A DNA stretch of 64,000 nt from assembly GCF_905171765.1 (NCBI RefSeq), contig NC_053389.1, positions 214,836,624 to 214,900,623 on the forward strand, in the 5' to 3' direction. A program made the translations under genes and the position numbers. The notes under the pieces are model-generated. The model ran no database searches. It was given only the letters and a program-made list of their open reading frames with translations, and was not told the DNA's origin. Shown piece after piece: positions 46,994 through 58,519 of this stretch (positions are counted from its first letter, which is position 1; each line of letters starts with the position of its first letter). This DNA is from Bufo bufo. Lineage: Eukaryota; Chordata; Amphibia; Anura; Bufonidae.

Positions 46994-47112
46994 GTTATTT
47001 TGGGGGAGATATTCTCAGACTACACTCCTGCGCAGGTCGTTGTTAAGGAGCTACGGGTCAATGCCAGCCCTTTGGAACAACGGAAGTTTCTGTCTGAAGC
47101 ACAGCCTTACAG
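46994..47112 (+). CDS. LMTK3: LMTK3-like exon 5: kinase N-lobe with the ATP lysine
   Basis: Acceptor caatgaag|gtt, donor ttacag|gtatct, phase 2 at the end. Encodes residues 148-186: [20 protein letters not shown], then [12 protein letters not shown], then LSEAQPY. K165 in VVVK is the invariant ATP-binding lysine (VAIK position). E182 in LSEAQPY is a good candidate for its helix-C glutamate partner (inference from spacing). [20 protein letters not shown] fits LMTK3 better than AATK, where the strand reads differently. The following exon should start with a base completing an Arg/Ser codon and HPN-type sequence. I could not find it in the remaining 16.9 kb. Confidence 0.94.
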
Positions 47113-47444
47113 GTATCTGGTAATTTGTGGCACTTTTTTTCCAGATGCGATGATACAATGTTTTGCTGTAACTTTGTCTATATTTCCAATGCACAATAGA
47201 CTCACTCAAGCTAAAATTAGTTTTTGCATTTTTGTTTGTTCCTCCCTTCTTTCCAAGATTCATAGCATTTGAACTTTTCTACTAAACATGACTTTTGAGG
47301 GCTTATTTTTTGCTGGGCAAGTTTTGCTGGGCATTTTTTTAATAGCATCCTCGGGTGAAATAAAAAAAATTCATTTTTGCCATCATTTTTTAGATTTTGT
47401 CTTTATGGTGTTCATTAGATGCTAAAAGTGGCATGACAGGCTTA

Positions 47445-47733
47445 GGCCTCATGGACGCGGCCGTTGTTTTGGTCCGCATCCGAGCCGCAGTTTTGGCGGC
47501 TCGGATGCGGACCCATTCACTTCAATGGGGCCGCAAAAGATGCGGACAGCACTCCGTGTGGTGTCCGCATCCGTTGCTCCGTTCCGTGCAAAAAAAATAT
47601 AAACTGTCCTATTCTTGTCCGCGCTTTGCGGACAAGAATAGGCAGTTATATTAAAGGCTGTTCACGCCATCCGTGTTTTGTGGATCAGCGATTTGCAGAC
47701 CGCAAAACACACAACGGTCGTGTGCATGTAGCC
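47445..47733. mobile_element. 289-bp Harbinger-like MITE
   Basis: TTA duplications at 47442-47444 and 47734-47736, with termini ggcctcatggacgcgg / tgtgcatgtagcc. The interior ggctcggatgcggacccatt is typical of the family. Confidence 0.8.
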
Positions 47734-47774
47734 TTATTCTGTGGGTCAGTTTGATTATGGCGATACTAAATGTA

Positions 47775-48810
47775 CAGTTGCAAGAAAAAGTATGTGAACC
47801 CTTTGGAATGATATGGATTTCTGCACAAATTGGTCATAAAATGTGATCTGATCTTCATCTAAGTCACAACAATAGACAATCACAGTCTGCTTAAACTAAT
47901 AACACACAAAGAATTAAATGTTACCAGGTTTTTATTGAACACACCATGTAAACATTCATAGTGCAGGTGGAAAAAGTATGTGAACCCTTGGCTTTAATAA
48001 CTGGTTGAACATCCTTTGGTAGCCATAACTTCAACCAAACGTTTCCCGTAGTTGCAGATGGACAGCAGTGGCTTCCTCTGTGGTATCCTCCCATGAAATC
48101 CATTCTTGTTTAGTGTTTTACATATCGTGGATTCGCTAACAGGGATGTCAGCATATGCCAGAGACTTTTGTAAGTCTTTAGCTGACACTCTAGGATTCTT
48201 CTTCACCTCATTGAGCAGTCTGTGCTGTGCTCTTGTAGTCATCTTTACAGGACAGCCACTCCTAGGGAGATTAGCAGCAGTGCTGAACTTTCTCCATTTA
48301 TAGACAATTTGTCTTACCGTGGGCTGATGAACAGCAAGGCTTTTGGAGATACTTTTATAACCCTTTCCAGCTTTATGCAAGTCAACAATTCTTAATCGTA
48401 GGGCTGCTGAGAGCTCTTTTGTGCGAGGCATCATTCACATCAGGCAATGCTTCATGTGAAAAGCAAACCCAGAACTGGTGTGTGTTTTTTATATGGCAGG
48501 GCAGCTGTAACCAACACCTCCAATCTCATCTCATTGATTAGACTCCAGTTGGCTGGTACCTCACTTGAATTAGCTGTTGGAGATGTCATTAGTCTAGGGG
48601 TTCACATACTTTTTCCACCTGCACTGTGAATGTTTACATGGTGTGTTCAATAAAAACATGGTAACATTTAATTATTTGTGTGTTATTAGTTTAAGCAGAC
48701 TGTGATTGTCTATTGTTGTGACTTAGATGAAGATCAGATCACATTTTATGACCAATTTGTGCAGAAATCCATATCATTCCAAATGGTTCACATACTTTTT
48801 CTTGCAACTG
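47775..48810 (-). mobile_element. Tc1-like element with long TIRs and internal deletion
   Basis: Starts cagttgcaagaaaaagtatg and ends in its complement, with TA on both sides (47773-47774 and 48811-48812). The inverted repeats are about 215 nt each (47775-47989 and 48597-48810) and closely matched, including a second internal copy of the aaaaagtatgtgaaccct end motif. The transposase between them lacks the catalytic domain. Confidence 0.92.
47994..48434 (-). CDS. Tc1 transposase DNA-binding domain, in-frame catalytic deletion
   Basis: 146 codons, starting [20 protein letters not shown] and ending KGCSTSY. Residues 1 to about 60 form the first helix-turn-helix, GCPVKMTTR (60-68) is the linker that is GRP-like in relatives, and about 70-115 is the second helix-turn-helix, ending in [11 protein letters not shown]. 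From about residue 125 (KPLLS) the sequence jumps directly to the last ~20 residues of Tc1 transposases ([15 protein letters not shown]). The DDE region, roughly 200 residues in relatives, is gone, and no stop or frameshift has accumulated. It can bind DNA at most, not cut. The stop lies 4 bp inside the TIR border. Whether it is expressed is unknown, and the open frame may simply reflect youth. Confidence 0.8.
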   Translation of the reverse strand: MMPRTKELSAALRLRIVDLHKAGKGYKSISKSLAVHQPTVRQIVYKWRKFSTAANLPRSGCPVKMTTRAQHRLLNEVKKNPRVSAKDLQKSLAYADIPVSESTICKTLNKNGFHGRIPQRKPLLSICNYGKRLVEVMATKGCSTSY

Positions 48811-49854
48811 TATATAGTTTTTATTATGAATTACCGGTACTATTTAAAAAAATAACCTTGCATTGTCATATGCAGACAGCTATAACTTTTTTATGCTTTT
48901 GTCCACAGAGCTGTGTGAGGGCTTGTTTTTTGTAGGATGAGCACCAGTTATTATTAGTATATATTTTTTTTCAGATACAGCATTTACCGCACATTTTCTG
49001 GCATGGTGATACAAACTATGTTCAAAGGGAATGATGCCCGTCTCTAGAAAAGCCCAGAACAGTGCGAGACACCACCAATTTGTGCCGGTGACGTCACCAG
49101 GCTCCCTGCTACGTGGAAGTCTCCACCTAGCATACTGATGTGAAGCCTAGTATGTCACCGGTTGAGAACAAACAGACCTAGCTATGCAGAGCAGGGCAAG
49201 GGGAGCATCGGAGCAAGGAAATGCTCAGATGCTCCACTCCTACATGGTAAAGGACTGAAGGGGAGCTTATATCCAGGTTCAGACCTGAACCCAGACAACC
49301 ACTTTAAATACCACTAAAGCTATAGTACGTGGTATGGAAAAGGATTGTGCCATGATTGAGGCAAAAAAATGAAAATCAGAAATCATAAAGTACATCATCT
49401 CTAGGCAGAAGTCTCTGCCTACAATACTGATCTGAAGCCCGGTACGTCATTGGCTCACAACAAACAGACTTAGCGCTGTGCGATGGAGCGCAAAGCAAGG
49501 GGAGCATCGGAACATGGAAGTGCCCCAATGCTTCAGCCCTGCATGATAAAGGACTGAAGGGGAGCATATATTCGGGTTCAGCCCTGAATCCGGACAACCC
49601 TTTTAAGGGTTGGGGACCCTTGGTATGAATTGATGTAAATAAAAAAGACTAATCATCATACTTATGTTAACAAACTGTATCTGGCCTTGTGCTTGTGGTC
49701 ATGGCATGACTAGCAGCTGTAAGTGATAAGCATATAAAGGTGCCTTATGCAAGGATGCATAACATTGGGTATCTGTCAGCAACTACTAAATCCTAGAATT
49801 ATTAGTAGGATTATGTAAGAAAACAACTGCTTTGCCATCATCAGCTATTCAGGC
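48811..49854. repeat. Intron 5 stretch with a tandem duplicated ~210-bp block
   Basis: 49100-49305 and 49400-49608 share catactgatgtgaagcc / aatactgatctgaagcc, gtcattggctcacaacaaac-like words, caaggggagcatcgga and aaaggactgaaggggagc. The second copy ends ggacaacccttttaa, a TTAA-family terminus. No exon. Confidence 0.55.
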
Positions 49855-50322
49855 TTAATGGGGTTGTCAGTTTTTTGCTATTAATGACCTATTCTAAGGA
49901 TAAGGCATGAATATCAGACCAACAGGGGGACGACTCTCGACACCCGGGACCTCCACCGATCAGCTGTTTGAAGAGAAAGCAGTGCTCAAATGAGCGTTGC
50001 CTTCTCTGCTCTGTTTACCTGCTCGCCGCAGCAATTGCAGTGGTGAGCAGGTGTAATTACAAGTATGGGGTCCCCATTCACTTCTGTAGGACAGGTTTAT
50101 CTGTTCAAGTGCATAGGACAGAGCCATCCCATCACCATCACCATAGTAATTACACCTGCCCACCACTGCATTTGCTGCACCAAGCAGGTAGTCAGAACAG
50201 AGGAGGCATCGCTTGTATGAGCACTGCTTGCTCTTCAAACAGCTGATCAGCAGGGGCGCCGGAAGTTGTTCCCCTGCTGCTTTGGTAGGTCATCAATAGT
50301 AAAAAGCGAACAACCCCTTTAA
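49855..50322. mobile_element. 468-bp TTAA-flanked palindromic MITE
   Basis: TTAA at 49855-49858 and 50319-50322. Arms tggggttgtcagttttttgc ... tgacctattc and the reverse, with the foldback extending far inward (gtttgaagagaaagcagtgc / gcactgcttgctcttcaaac). This is why both strands show nearly the same 92-codon open frame. Confidence 0.85.
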
Positions 50323-50645
50323 AGAACCTTTTTCAGGGTTTTTCAGGAGCACAATATTGATGAGCTATCCTTAAGATATGCCATCAATATCTGATTGGTG
50401 GGGGTCCACCTGCCACCTCTTTGATCAACTGTTTGAAGTGAGCACTTAGGACAGTGACATCAAGTTAATTAGTCACATAGGCCTATTTTCAGTTCAGTTC
50501 CTTTCAAGTGAAATGACCTGTGCTGCAATACCAAGCACAGCCGCTATACAGCCACCAGATGTCAGAGCCCCACTAATCAGATATTGATGACCTATCCTGA
50601 CAATAGGCCATCAATATCCAAGTTATGGAAAACCTCTTCAAGATA
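50323..50645. repeat. TTAA-family-like repeat fragment
   Basis: gatgagctatccttaagatatgccatcaatat at the left and gatgacctatcctgacaataggccatcaatat at the right are related inverted/direct words of the gacctatcc repeat group. Exact ends not found. Confidence 0.4.
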
Positions 50646-50693
50646 CCATTTCTGTACAAAATTAGATTACGTAACATTGTATATGCACCTTAA

Positions 50694-51117
50694 GGCCTCA
50701 TGCACACGACAGTTCCGTTGTTCCGTGATTCGTTTCCGTTTTTGTTTCCGTGTGTCTTCCTTGATTTTTGGAGGATCACCAGACATGAAAAGTGGAAAAA
50801 AAATCGAAGTCAAGTTTGCCTTGAAAATTATAGGAAAAAAACGGACACGGATCACGGACGTGGATGACAATCTTGTGTGCCTCCGTGTTTTTTCACGGAC
50901 CCATTGACTTGAATGGGTCCGCAAACCGTTGTCCGTGAAAAAAATAGGACAGGTCCTATTTTTTGGACTGACTGGAAACACGGATCACGGACGCGGATGA
51001 CAAACGGTGCATTTTACGAGTTTTCAACTGACCCATTGAAAGTCAATGGGTCCGCAGAAAATCACAGAAAACGGAACAACGGACACGGAACACAACAACG
51101 GTCGTGTGCATGAGGCC
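50694..51117. mobile_element. 424-bp Harbinger-like MITE
   Basis: TAA at 50691-50693 and 51118-51120, termini ggcctcatgcacacgac / gtcgtgtgcatgaggcc. Close relative of 37937-38391. Confidence 0.87.
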
Positions 51118-51892
51118 TAAAGGAAATGAATCACAATTTTATTTTTTAAAAACCTCAGAAAACAACTCAGTTACTTATATAGGATAGTGTCTGTGTGCAT
51201 AATCTGTGACCTAGGCAGAGGTGATTGTGCAGGGAGGGGGTGGAGATGATCTGCCTTCATTATGTTAGTAATGTGAAATTGTGCCTGTGATAATAATGAG
51301 ATGAAAAGTGAGCTGTGTAGAACAAGAAATGCCAGCCTATTAAGAGCGAGCAAGCTAAACCTTAAGGGCTTATTCTTGCACTTTCACACATAACCTAATT
51401 CACAATAAATTGAATGGGACTATCACACCTATATCCTAATTTTTATCCCAGCTAGCAAGCCCTGCCTTGGCCACAACCTTAATGAGCCTTAATGTGACCA
51501 CCTGCCACAACCACCATGATCGTGCCATATCGTATCACCACCAATGCAGTCACAGTCTGACTGATGTCCCTTGGGCCCACCAGAGGAAATGATTCTGAGG
51601 GCCCAACCTCTTTGTGTATAGGAAGATCTTAAGGGCCCTTTTTTATTAGGGTCTATTATTGTCATAGCTTGGGCCCACCAGAGGATCTTCTGGTACTCTG
51701 AAGAGCCAGTCTGACCCTGAATGCAGTGCAGAGCAGAATTCTCATCCACTACCCATGACTTACCCTTTTTTATTGCCTTTAGGCTCCTACTTAACACCTT
51801 GTCTACACCTCTATCCCCTTAACCCTTCTCTATCTCACAGAGCCAGAGATCTTGCAGCCACTCCCTTATCCACATTAATGTATTGTTCGCCA
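51118..51892. other. Intron 5 stretch with repeat remnants
   Basis: 51180-51350 resembles part of the 24105-24655 family (gacctaggcagaggtgattg). 51560-51720 matches the ggcccaccagagga repeat near 33940. No exon. Confidence 0.4.
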
Positions 51893-53051
51893 ATAATGAT
51901 GGCCTTGTGTTTCGCCCGGTGGTCGTTTCGCAGCGAACTTTGCTTGGTCGCGGTTCGCCGAACGGGCGTACATATGGCGATGTCCGCCGGCGCCATATTC
52001 TTTTGCATTGCGCGGAACTTTGACCCATGACACATCCATCAGGTGGTACAGGACAGCCAATTGAGACATTTCAGCACATGGACATACCCCCTACCTTATA
52101 AATAAACCTGACCTGGCCGCCATTTTACATTAAATCTTTTGCCAGTGTAGGGAGAGGTTGCTGTGTGGAGCAGGGACAGACTGTTAGGGACACCAAACGC
52201 TAGCTAATAGGGCCACAAAAGTCCTTTTAAGGACTGGTACAGATGTGCTATCGATAGGTGTGACTTACTGAGGGGTGCGATATACTTATAATATACTTTC
52301 TAACATAGAAAGTATATTATAGTGCATTTGTATTGTGCAGCAGTTGTGTGCGGTTCTGCTGCGATACTGCAGCTACACAGAGGGACAAACGCTATTGGAA
52401 CAAATAATTTCTACTGGTGTGATATACCAGTTGCCCCAGAAAAAAAATGATTGAGGCAGGGGTGTGATATACCTATAATATACTTTCTATATAGTGCATT
52501 TGGGTAGTGCAGCATTTGTTTGCGGTTTTGCTGCGTTACCTCAGCTACACAGAGTGACAAATGCCATTGGAACAAATAATTTCTACTGCTGTGATATACC
52601 AGTTGCCCCCCCAAAAAAGTGGGAAAAAAAGTGGGCTACAGTAAAATTGTTATTCAGTGACCGCATAATGTACCTCGAGCCACATAATCACAATTTATTT
52701 TATGTCAGGTGAATGCCTAATTTTTAAGGCGCGTACTCCTGTGGCCTAAAATAAAATGTTTCTAGGTGCAGGGCTCAGAGATACTCTTTTTAAGAAGCAT
52801 AAAAATGTCCCTTGATTAAGATACATATTTTTTGTTGGAATTTTTGTCATTAATCCCCCTCTAGTATGTCACTGTCCATGTTGTGGGACTATTTGTACAC
52901 TTCACTAAGTATTTGGTGGCTGCAAATATGAGCTGAAGGTTTTTCAGGTTCGCCTGCCATTAAAGTGAATGGGGCCCTCCGCAAACTTTACGGGGTCGCG
53001 AACAATTTGATCGCGGGTTCGCGAACCGTCCTGCCGATGTTTGTCCATCAT
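51893..53051. mobile_element. hAT-like element with TTCGCG-rich ends
   Basis: Both ends are dense in gttcgcgaac-like words (51910-51990 and 52945-53035), as in the other hAT elements here. The interior has a duplicated block of about 170 bp: 52265-52440 and 52455-52610 share gatatac, tataatatactttct, tgcggttctgctgcg-like and ggaacaaataatttctactg. Terminal repeats (gatgg...ccatc) are weak and no clear target duplication was found. Confidence 0.5.
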
Positions 53052-53579
53052 CTACCTACTCATAACAGCTGGGTTCGGGGGCTGAAGTCTGAAATGTATA
53101 GGGATCTCTCGTTCTACGCTGACATATGATGTTGGAGGTAGAGAAGGATGGGCAAAGTGAATTAATGTTTCACCTGTTCTTTTTGGTTCTGAAGTGACTG
53201 TGACGGTGACTTTCTCTTTTCCACATTGACAACACATACATGCTGCACGTGAACCGAATGTGTATGTGATTGAGGAAGTTGGAGAGATAGCTGTGGGCCG
53301 AATGGTAGTTCGTCCGACAGGGGGTGATTGAATGTGGATGGTCCATCTTTAACCTTAAAGCTAGATATTACCATGGAAAATAATTTATAAACACCAGGAA
53401 CATTTAAAAATATATGTTTTAGCCTAAAAAAACTTTTGTTTTCTGACAATTAATTCTCTTTAAATGAGAAGTGACCTCAAGGCAGTGGCGTGCCGTAGGG
53501 TGTTTGTGGCACCTGGGGTGGTTTCTTTCTCTGTCACCCCCCCCACCCACCCAATACTTAAAAAAATGTTTACCCCCTC

Positions 53580-54244
53580 ACAGTAGTATTGCCCTCATTG
53601 TACAACCTACACAGTAGTTTTGCCCAGATATGTGCCCCTTAAAGTACTTATCCCTTCATTGTGCCCCCTTCTCAGTAGATATGCCCTCATTGTGCCCCCT
53701 TCACAGCACTTATGCCCTCTCTGTGCCCCTTTCACAGTAGTAATGCCCTATCTGTGCCCCCTTCACAGTTATAATGCCCTCTTTGTGGCCCACTCACAGT
53801 AGTTATGCCCTCTCTGTGCCTCCTTCTCAGTTGTAATGCCCTCTCTGTGCCCCTTCAGAGTAGTTGTGCCCTCACTGGGCCCCCATAACAGTAGGAATGC
53901 CCTCTGTGCCCCTTCACAGTAGTAATGGCCATTGTGCCCCCTTCATAGTAATAATGCCCATTGTGGCCCCTTCATAGTAGAAATGCCCTCTGTGCCCCCT
54001 TCATAGTAGTAATGCCGGCATTTGGGCCCCCTTCATAGTATAATGTCCCCTTGTGCCCTCTTTATAGTAATAGGGCCCATTGTTGCCCTCTTTATGGTAA
54101 TATTGCGGGCATTGTGTCATGGCATCCATAGTAGTATGCCTCCTTGTGCCCCCTCCATAGAAGTAATGCCTCATTGTGCCTCTTCCACAATAGTAATGAC
54201 GCATTGTGCCCACTTCATAGTAGTAATGGGCCCATTGTGCCCCC
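53580..54244. repeat. Degenerate ~30-bp minisatellite inside the hAT
   Basis: About 20 imperfect units of tgccctcwctgtgccccctt plus cayagtagtaa. It continues beyond the insertion at 57916-58100. Confidence 0.8.
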
Positions 54245-54291
54245 TTAACCCGCTTAAGGACGCATGGGCGTATCGGTACGGCCCTATTTCC

Positions 54292-55188
54292 GAGTCCTTA
54301 AGGACTCAGGGGCGTACCGGTACGTCCTAGCTTGAACCTCAGTATTCCGGCGCCCGAGGGGTTATACGGAAGGCGGGATTTCGCTGAAATCGGCTTCAGC
54401 CGGCATCCTGTGACAACGCCAGAGGGGGGTCAAGTGACCCCCCCGTGTCGGCGATCGCAGCAAACCGCAGGGTCAATTCAGACCTGCGGTTTGCTGCGCT
54501 TTTGTGCAGTTTCTGATGCCCGCGGTCCCTGACCGCGGGGATCAGAAACTTTTGAGTGCCTATAATCAATATTTTCACCCCCCCCTGCACCCTGCACGAT
54601 TTTATGCCGGCGGGTTGGTGCGTGGGGGGGTGTCGCATGCGGTGGTGGCGGTGCGGGAGGCGGGGCGGTGCGGCAGGCGGTGATCGCGATCCCCCTCCCG
54701 CGCCTCACCATGAATGATCGTTGGCTTCTAGTGGTTATACCAGGGTGCCAGCACATTGCTGGCACCCTGGTATATAACGGCTGACATCTGTGAAGATGTC
54801 AGCCGTTTAACCCTTTCCATACCGCGGTCCGTACGGACCCTGTATGGAAAAAGTTAACTGTCGTCGTCAGGAGACTCCCTCCCTCTCCATCGGGGGGCTG
54901 CTTGTGCCTTGCGAGCCCCCGATGGAGAGGGAGAGAGCCCCCAGAGAGCCCCCCTCAGCCCTGTGCTTACCCTTCCCCGTCTGCGAAGTTCTGAGCAGAC
55001 GGGGAAGTTCCACATGGCAACAGGACGCCTGCTCAGGCGTCCTGCTGTCCATGGTGCTGAACAGATCTATGCTGAAAGCATAGATCTGTTCAGTGAAAGT
55101 AAAATACAGTATAGAACAATATATATTGTACTGTACTGAATTATAGCAGACATCAGACCCACTGATCTTCCAGAACCAAGTGGGTCTG
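54292..55188. repeat. Serial hairpin array (at least 11 hairpins in 0.9 kb)
   Basis: Successive inverted repeats with short loops, arms: 54292-54299/54300-54307; 54424-54432/54435-54443; 54457-54474/54481-54497; 54508-54527/54531-54550; 54737-54753/54757-54773; 54776-54789/54794-54807; about 54815-54848; 54880-54899/54914-54932; 54972-54984/54995-55007; 55021-55031/55034-55044; 55057-55073/55077-55093; 55154-55163/55179-55188. Most arms are perfect and loops are 2-15 nt. Arm sequences differ from hairpin to hairpin. Confidence 0.9.
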
Positions 55189-56199
55189 GGTCAAAAAAAA
55201 AAGTTAAAAAAAGTGAAAAAAGTAAAATAAAAAAAAAAAACATTCATCACTAAATAAAAAAAAAAAAAAAAAAAAATACACTACACATATTAGGGTATCG
55301 CCGCGTCCGTAACGACCTGATCTATAAAACGGGTCATGTTACTTTCCCGAACGGTGAACACCATAAAAATAAAAAAATAAAACTATGAGAAAATTGAAAT
55401 TTTGCCCACCTTACTTCCCAAAAAAGTAATAAAAGTGACAAAAAAGTCACATGTAACGCCAAAATAGTACCAATCAAACCGTCATCTCATCCCGCAAAAA
55501 TCATACCTTACCCAAGATAATCGCCCAATAAACTGAAAAAACTATGCTCTCAGACTAAAAGAAACACTAAAACATGATTTTATTTGTTTCAAAAATGAAA
55601 TCATTGTGTAAAAACTTACATAAATAAAAATAAAGTATACATATTAGGTAACTGCCGCGTCCGTATCGACCGGCACTATAAGAATATCACATGATCTAAC
55701 CCCTCAGGTGACCACCGTAAAAAATAAAAAATAAAAACGGTGTAAAAAAAGCAATTTTTTGTCATCTTACGTCACAAAAAGTGTAATAACAAGCGATCAA
55801 AAAGTCATATGCACCCAAAATAGTGCCAATTAAACCGTCATCTCATCCCGCAAAAAATGAGACCCTACTCAAGATAATCGCCCAAAAACTGAAAAAACTA
55901 TGGCTCTTAGACTATGGAGACACTAAAACTTTTTTTGGTTTTAAAAAATGAAGTTATTGTATAAAACTTACATAAATAAAAAAAAAGGTATACATATTAG
56001 GTATCACCTCGCGTCCGTGACAACCTGCTCTATAAAATTACCACATGATCTAACCTGTCAGATGAAGTTGTAAATAACAAAAAAAAAAAAACACGTGCCA
56101 AAAAGAGCTATTTCTTGTTACCTTGCCGCACAAAAAGTGTAATATAGAGCAACCAAAAATCATATGTACCCTAAACTAGTACCAACAAAGCTGCCACCT

Positions 56200-57400
56200 T
56201 ATCCGTACTTTCTAAAATGGGGTCACTTTTTTGGAGTTTCTACTCTAGGGGTGCATCAGGGGGGCATCAAATGGGACATGGGTCAAAAAACCAGTCCAGC
56301 AAAACCTGCCTTCCAAAAACCGTATGGCATTCCTTTCCTTCTGCGCCCTGCCGTGTGCCCGTACAGCGGTTTACGACCACATATGGGGTGTTTCTGTAAA
56401 CACAGAATCAGGTCCAAAAAAATGAGTTTGTTTTGGCTGTTGAACCCTTGCTTTGTTACTGGAAAAAAAATATTAAAAATGGAAAATCTGGCCAAAAAAG
56501 TGAAATTTTGAAATTGTATCTCTATTTCCTTTAAATCTTGTGCAACACCTAAAGGGGTTAACAAAGTTTGTAAAATCAGTTTTGAATACCTTGAGGGGTG
56601 TAGTTTCTTAGATGGGGTCACTTTTATGGAGTTTCTACTCTAGGGGTGCATCAGGGGGGCTTCAAATGGGACACTGGCTGTCAAAAAAACAGTCCAGCAA
56701 AATCTGGCTTCCAAAAACCATACGGCGGCACCTTTCACTCTACGCCCCGCTGTGTGGCCGTACAGTAGTTTACGGCCACATATGGGGTGTTTCTGTAAAC
56801 GGCAAGTCAGGGCAATAAAGATACAGTCTTGTTTGGCTGTTAACCCTTGCTTTGTTAGTGGAAAAAATGGGTTAAAATGGAAAATTAGGCAAAAAAATGA
56901 AATTCTCAAATTTCATCCCCATTTGCCAATAACTCTTGTGCAACACCTATAGGGTTTAACAAAGTTTGTAAAATCAGTTTTTGAATACCTTGAGGGGTGT
57001 AGTTTCTAGATGGGGTCACTTTTATGGAGTTTCTACTCTAGGGGTGCATCAGGGGCTTCAAATTGGACATGGTGTCAAAAAAACAGTCCAGCAAAATCAG
57101 CCCTCCAAAAAACCAAACGCGCACCTTTCACTCTACGGCCCTACTGTGTGCCCGTACAGTAGTTTAGACGGCCACATATGGGGTGTTCTGTAAACGGCAG
57201 AGTCAGGGGCAATAAAGATACAGTCTTGTTTAGCTGTTAACCCTTGCTTTGTTAGTGGAAAAAATGGGTTAAAATGGAAAATTAGGCAAAAAAATGAAAT
57301 TCTCAAATTTCATCCCCATTTGCCAATAACTCTTGTGCAATACCTAAAGGGGTTAACAAAGCTTGTAAAAACATTTGAATACCTTGAGGGGTGTAGTTTA
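56200..57400. repeat. Triplicated ~395-bp block
   Basis: Three copies, each with ggagtttctactctaggggt, cagtccagcaaaa and a purine-rich end gaaaattaggcaaaaaa or variant, beginning at about 56219, 56613 and 57011. Confidence 0.85.
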
Positions 57401-58519
57401 TAGAATGGGGTCAGTTTGGGCGGTTTCTATTATGTAAGCCTCGGCAAAGTGACTTCAGACCTGTAGTGGTCCCTAAAAATTTGGTTTTTGTAAATTTCTG
57501 AAAAATTTCAAGATTTGCTTCTAAACTTCTAAGCCTTATAACATCCCCAAAAAATAAAATATCAATCCCAAAATGCTACAAACATGAAGTAGACATATGG
57601 GGAATGTAAAGTCATCAAAATTTTTGGGGGTATTACTATGTATTACAGAAGTAGAGAAACTGAAACTTTGAAATTTGCAAATTTTTCAAAATTTTTGGTA
57701 AATATGGTATTTTTTTATGGGCAAAAAAATTAACTTTTTTGACCCAATTTTAGCAGTGTCATAAGTACAATATGTGACGAAAAAACAATCTCAGAACGCC
57801 TGGATAAGTCAAAGCGTTTAAAGATAATCAGCACTTAAAAGTGACACTGGTCAGATTTGCAAAAAAATGGCCAAGTCCCTTAAGGTGAAATAGGGCTGAG
57901 TCCTTAAGGGGTTAATAGTGGTAATGCCGCTCTGTTCCCTCTTTGTAACTAGTATTGTTCTCTGTAGCCCCCTTTGTAGTAGTAATGCCCTCTGTACCCC
58001 TTCTATTAGTTAAAATGCCGCATTGTGGCCCTCATTCACAGTAGTAATGCTCTCTGGTGCCCACTTCACAGTAAAAAATGACCTCTGTGCCCCCTCAGTT
58101 TTAAAAAACAAAAAACAAAAAAATAAAACAAAAAACATAATGACTGCTCACCTTGTTCCGTTCCTGATGCTCACATCCAGCTCTATTCTGCAGCCACAGA
58201 TCACTCTGCAGCACTGTGTGGGAAGAGCTTAGGCCGATTCCTGGGCTGCAGGCTCCTCCCACACAGGACGGCAGCACGATCTGTGCCTGCAGGCTGAATG
58301 GTGGAGTAATGGTGTCCCTGCTTCACCATTCAGTGTGGGAGAGACAGTACACGGGGAGCTGAGTGACAGGACCGCAGCTCGCCAGCGCTCCAGGAATGAG
58401 TGCTTCCATATGTATTGATGGAAGCGCTCATTGCTTCTGGGCTCTGGCACTCCCCTATGAGAAGGCACCCTGGGCAGTGCCCCCCCCTCCCCTCCCTTTA
58501 GCCTGCCACTGCCTCAAGG

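Larger units (their letters stand above)
54249..57911. mobile_element. 3.66-kb TTAA element, piggyBac-like, non-coding
   Basis: TTAA at 54245-54248 and 57912-57915. Termini cccgcttaaggac and (inward) cccccttaaggac-like, one mismatch. It has three sections: a hairpin array (54292-55188), a triplicated ~352-bp block (from about 55286, 55639 and 55990, marker catattagg and gcgtccg) and a triplicated ~395-bp block (from about 56219, 56613 and 57011, marker tggggtcactttt and ggccacatatggggtgt). No transposase was recognised, so it would depend on a transposase supplied elsewhere. Confidence 0.85.
53483..58511. mobile_element. hAT element with exact 8-bp TSD, holding a 3.7-kb TTAA insertion
   Basis: Perfect CCTCAAGG duplications at 53475-53482 and 58512-58519. 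Termini cagtggcgtgccgtaggg and (inward) cagtggcaggctaaaggg. The interior up to 54244 and from 57916 is a degenerate minisatellite of about 30 bp (tgccctctctgtgccccctt + cacagtagtaa). Removing 54249-57911 with one TTAA rejoins the minisatellite. Confidence 0.88.

Noticed and set aside
49960..50246. Two 92-codon reading frames, one on each strand, with similar peptides
   Set aside because: The DNA is a palindromic MITE, so both strands read alike. Not genes.
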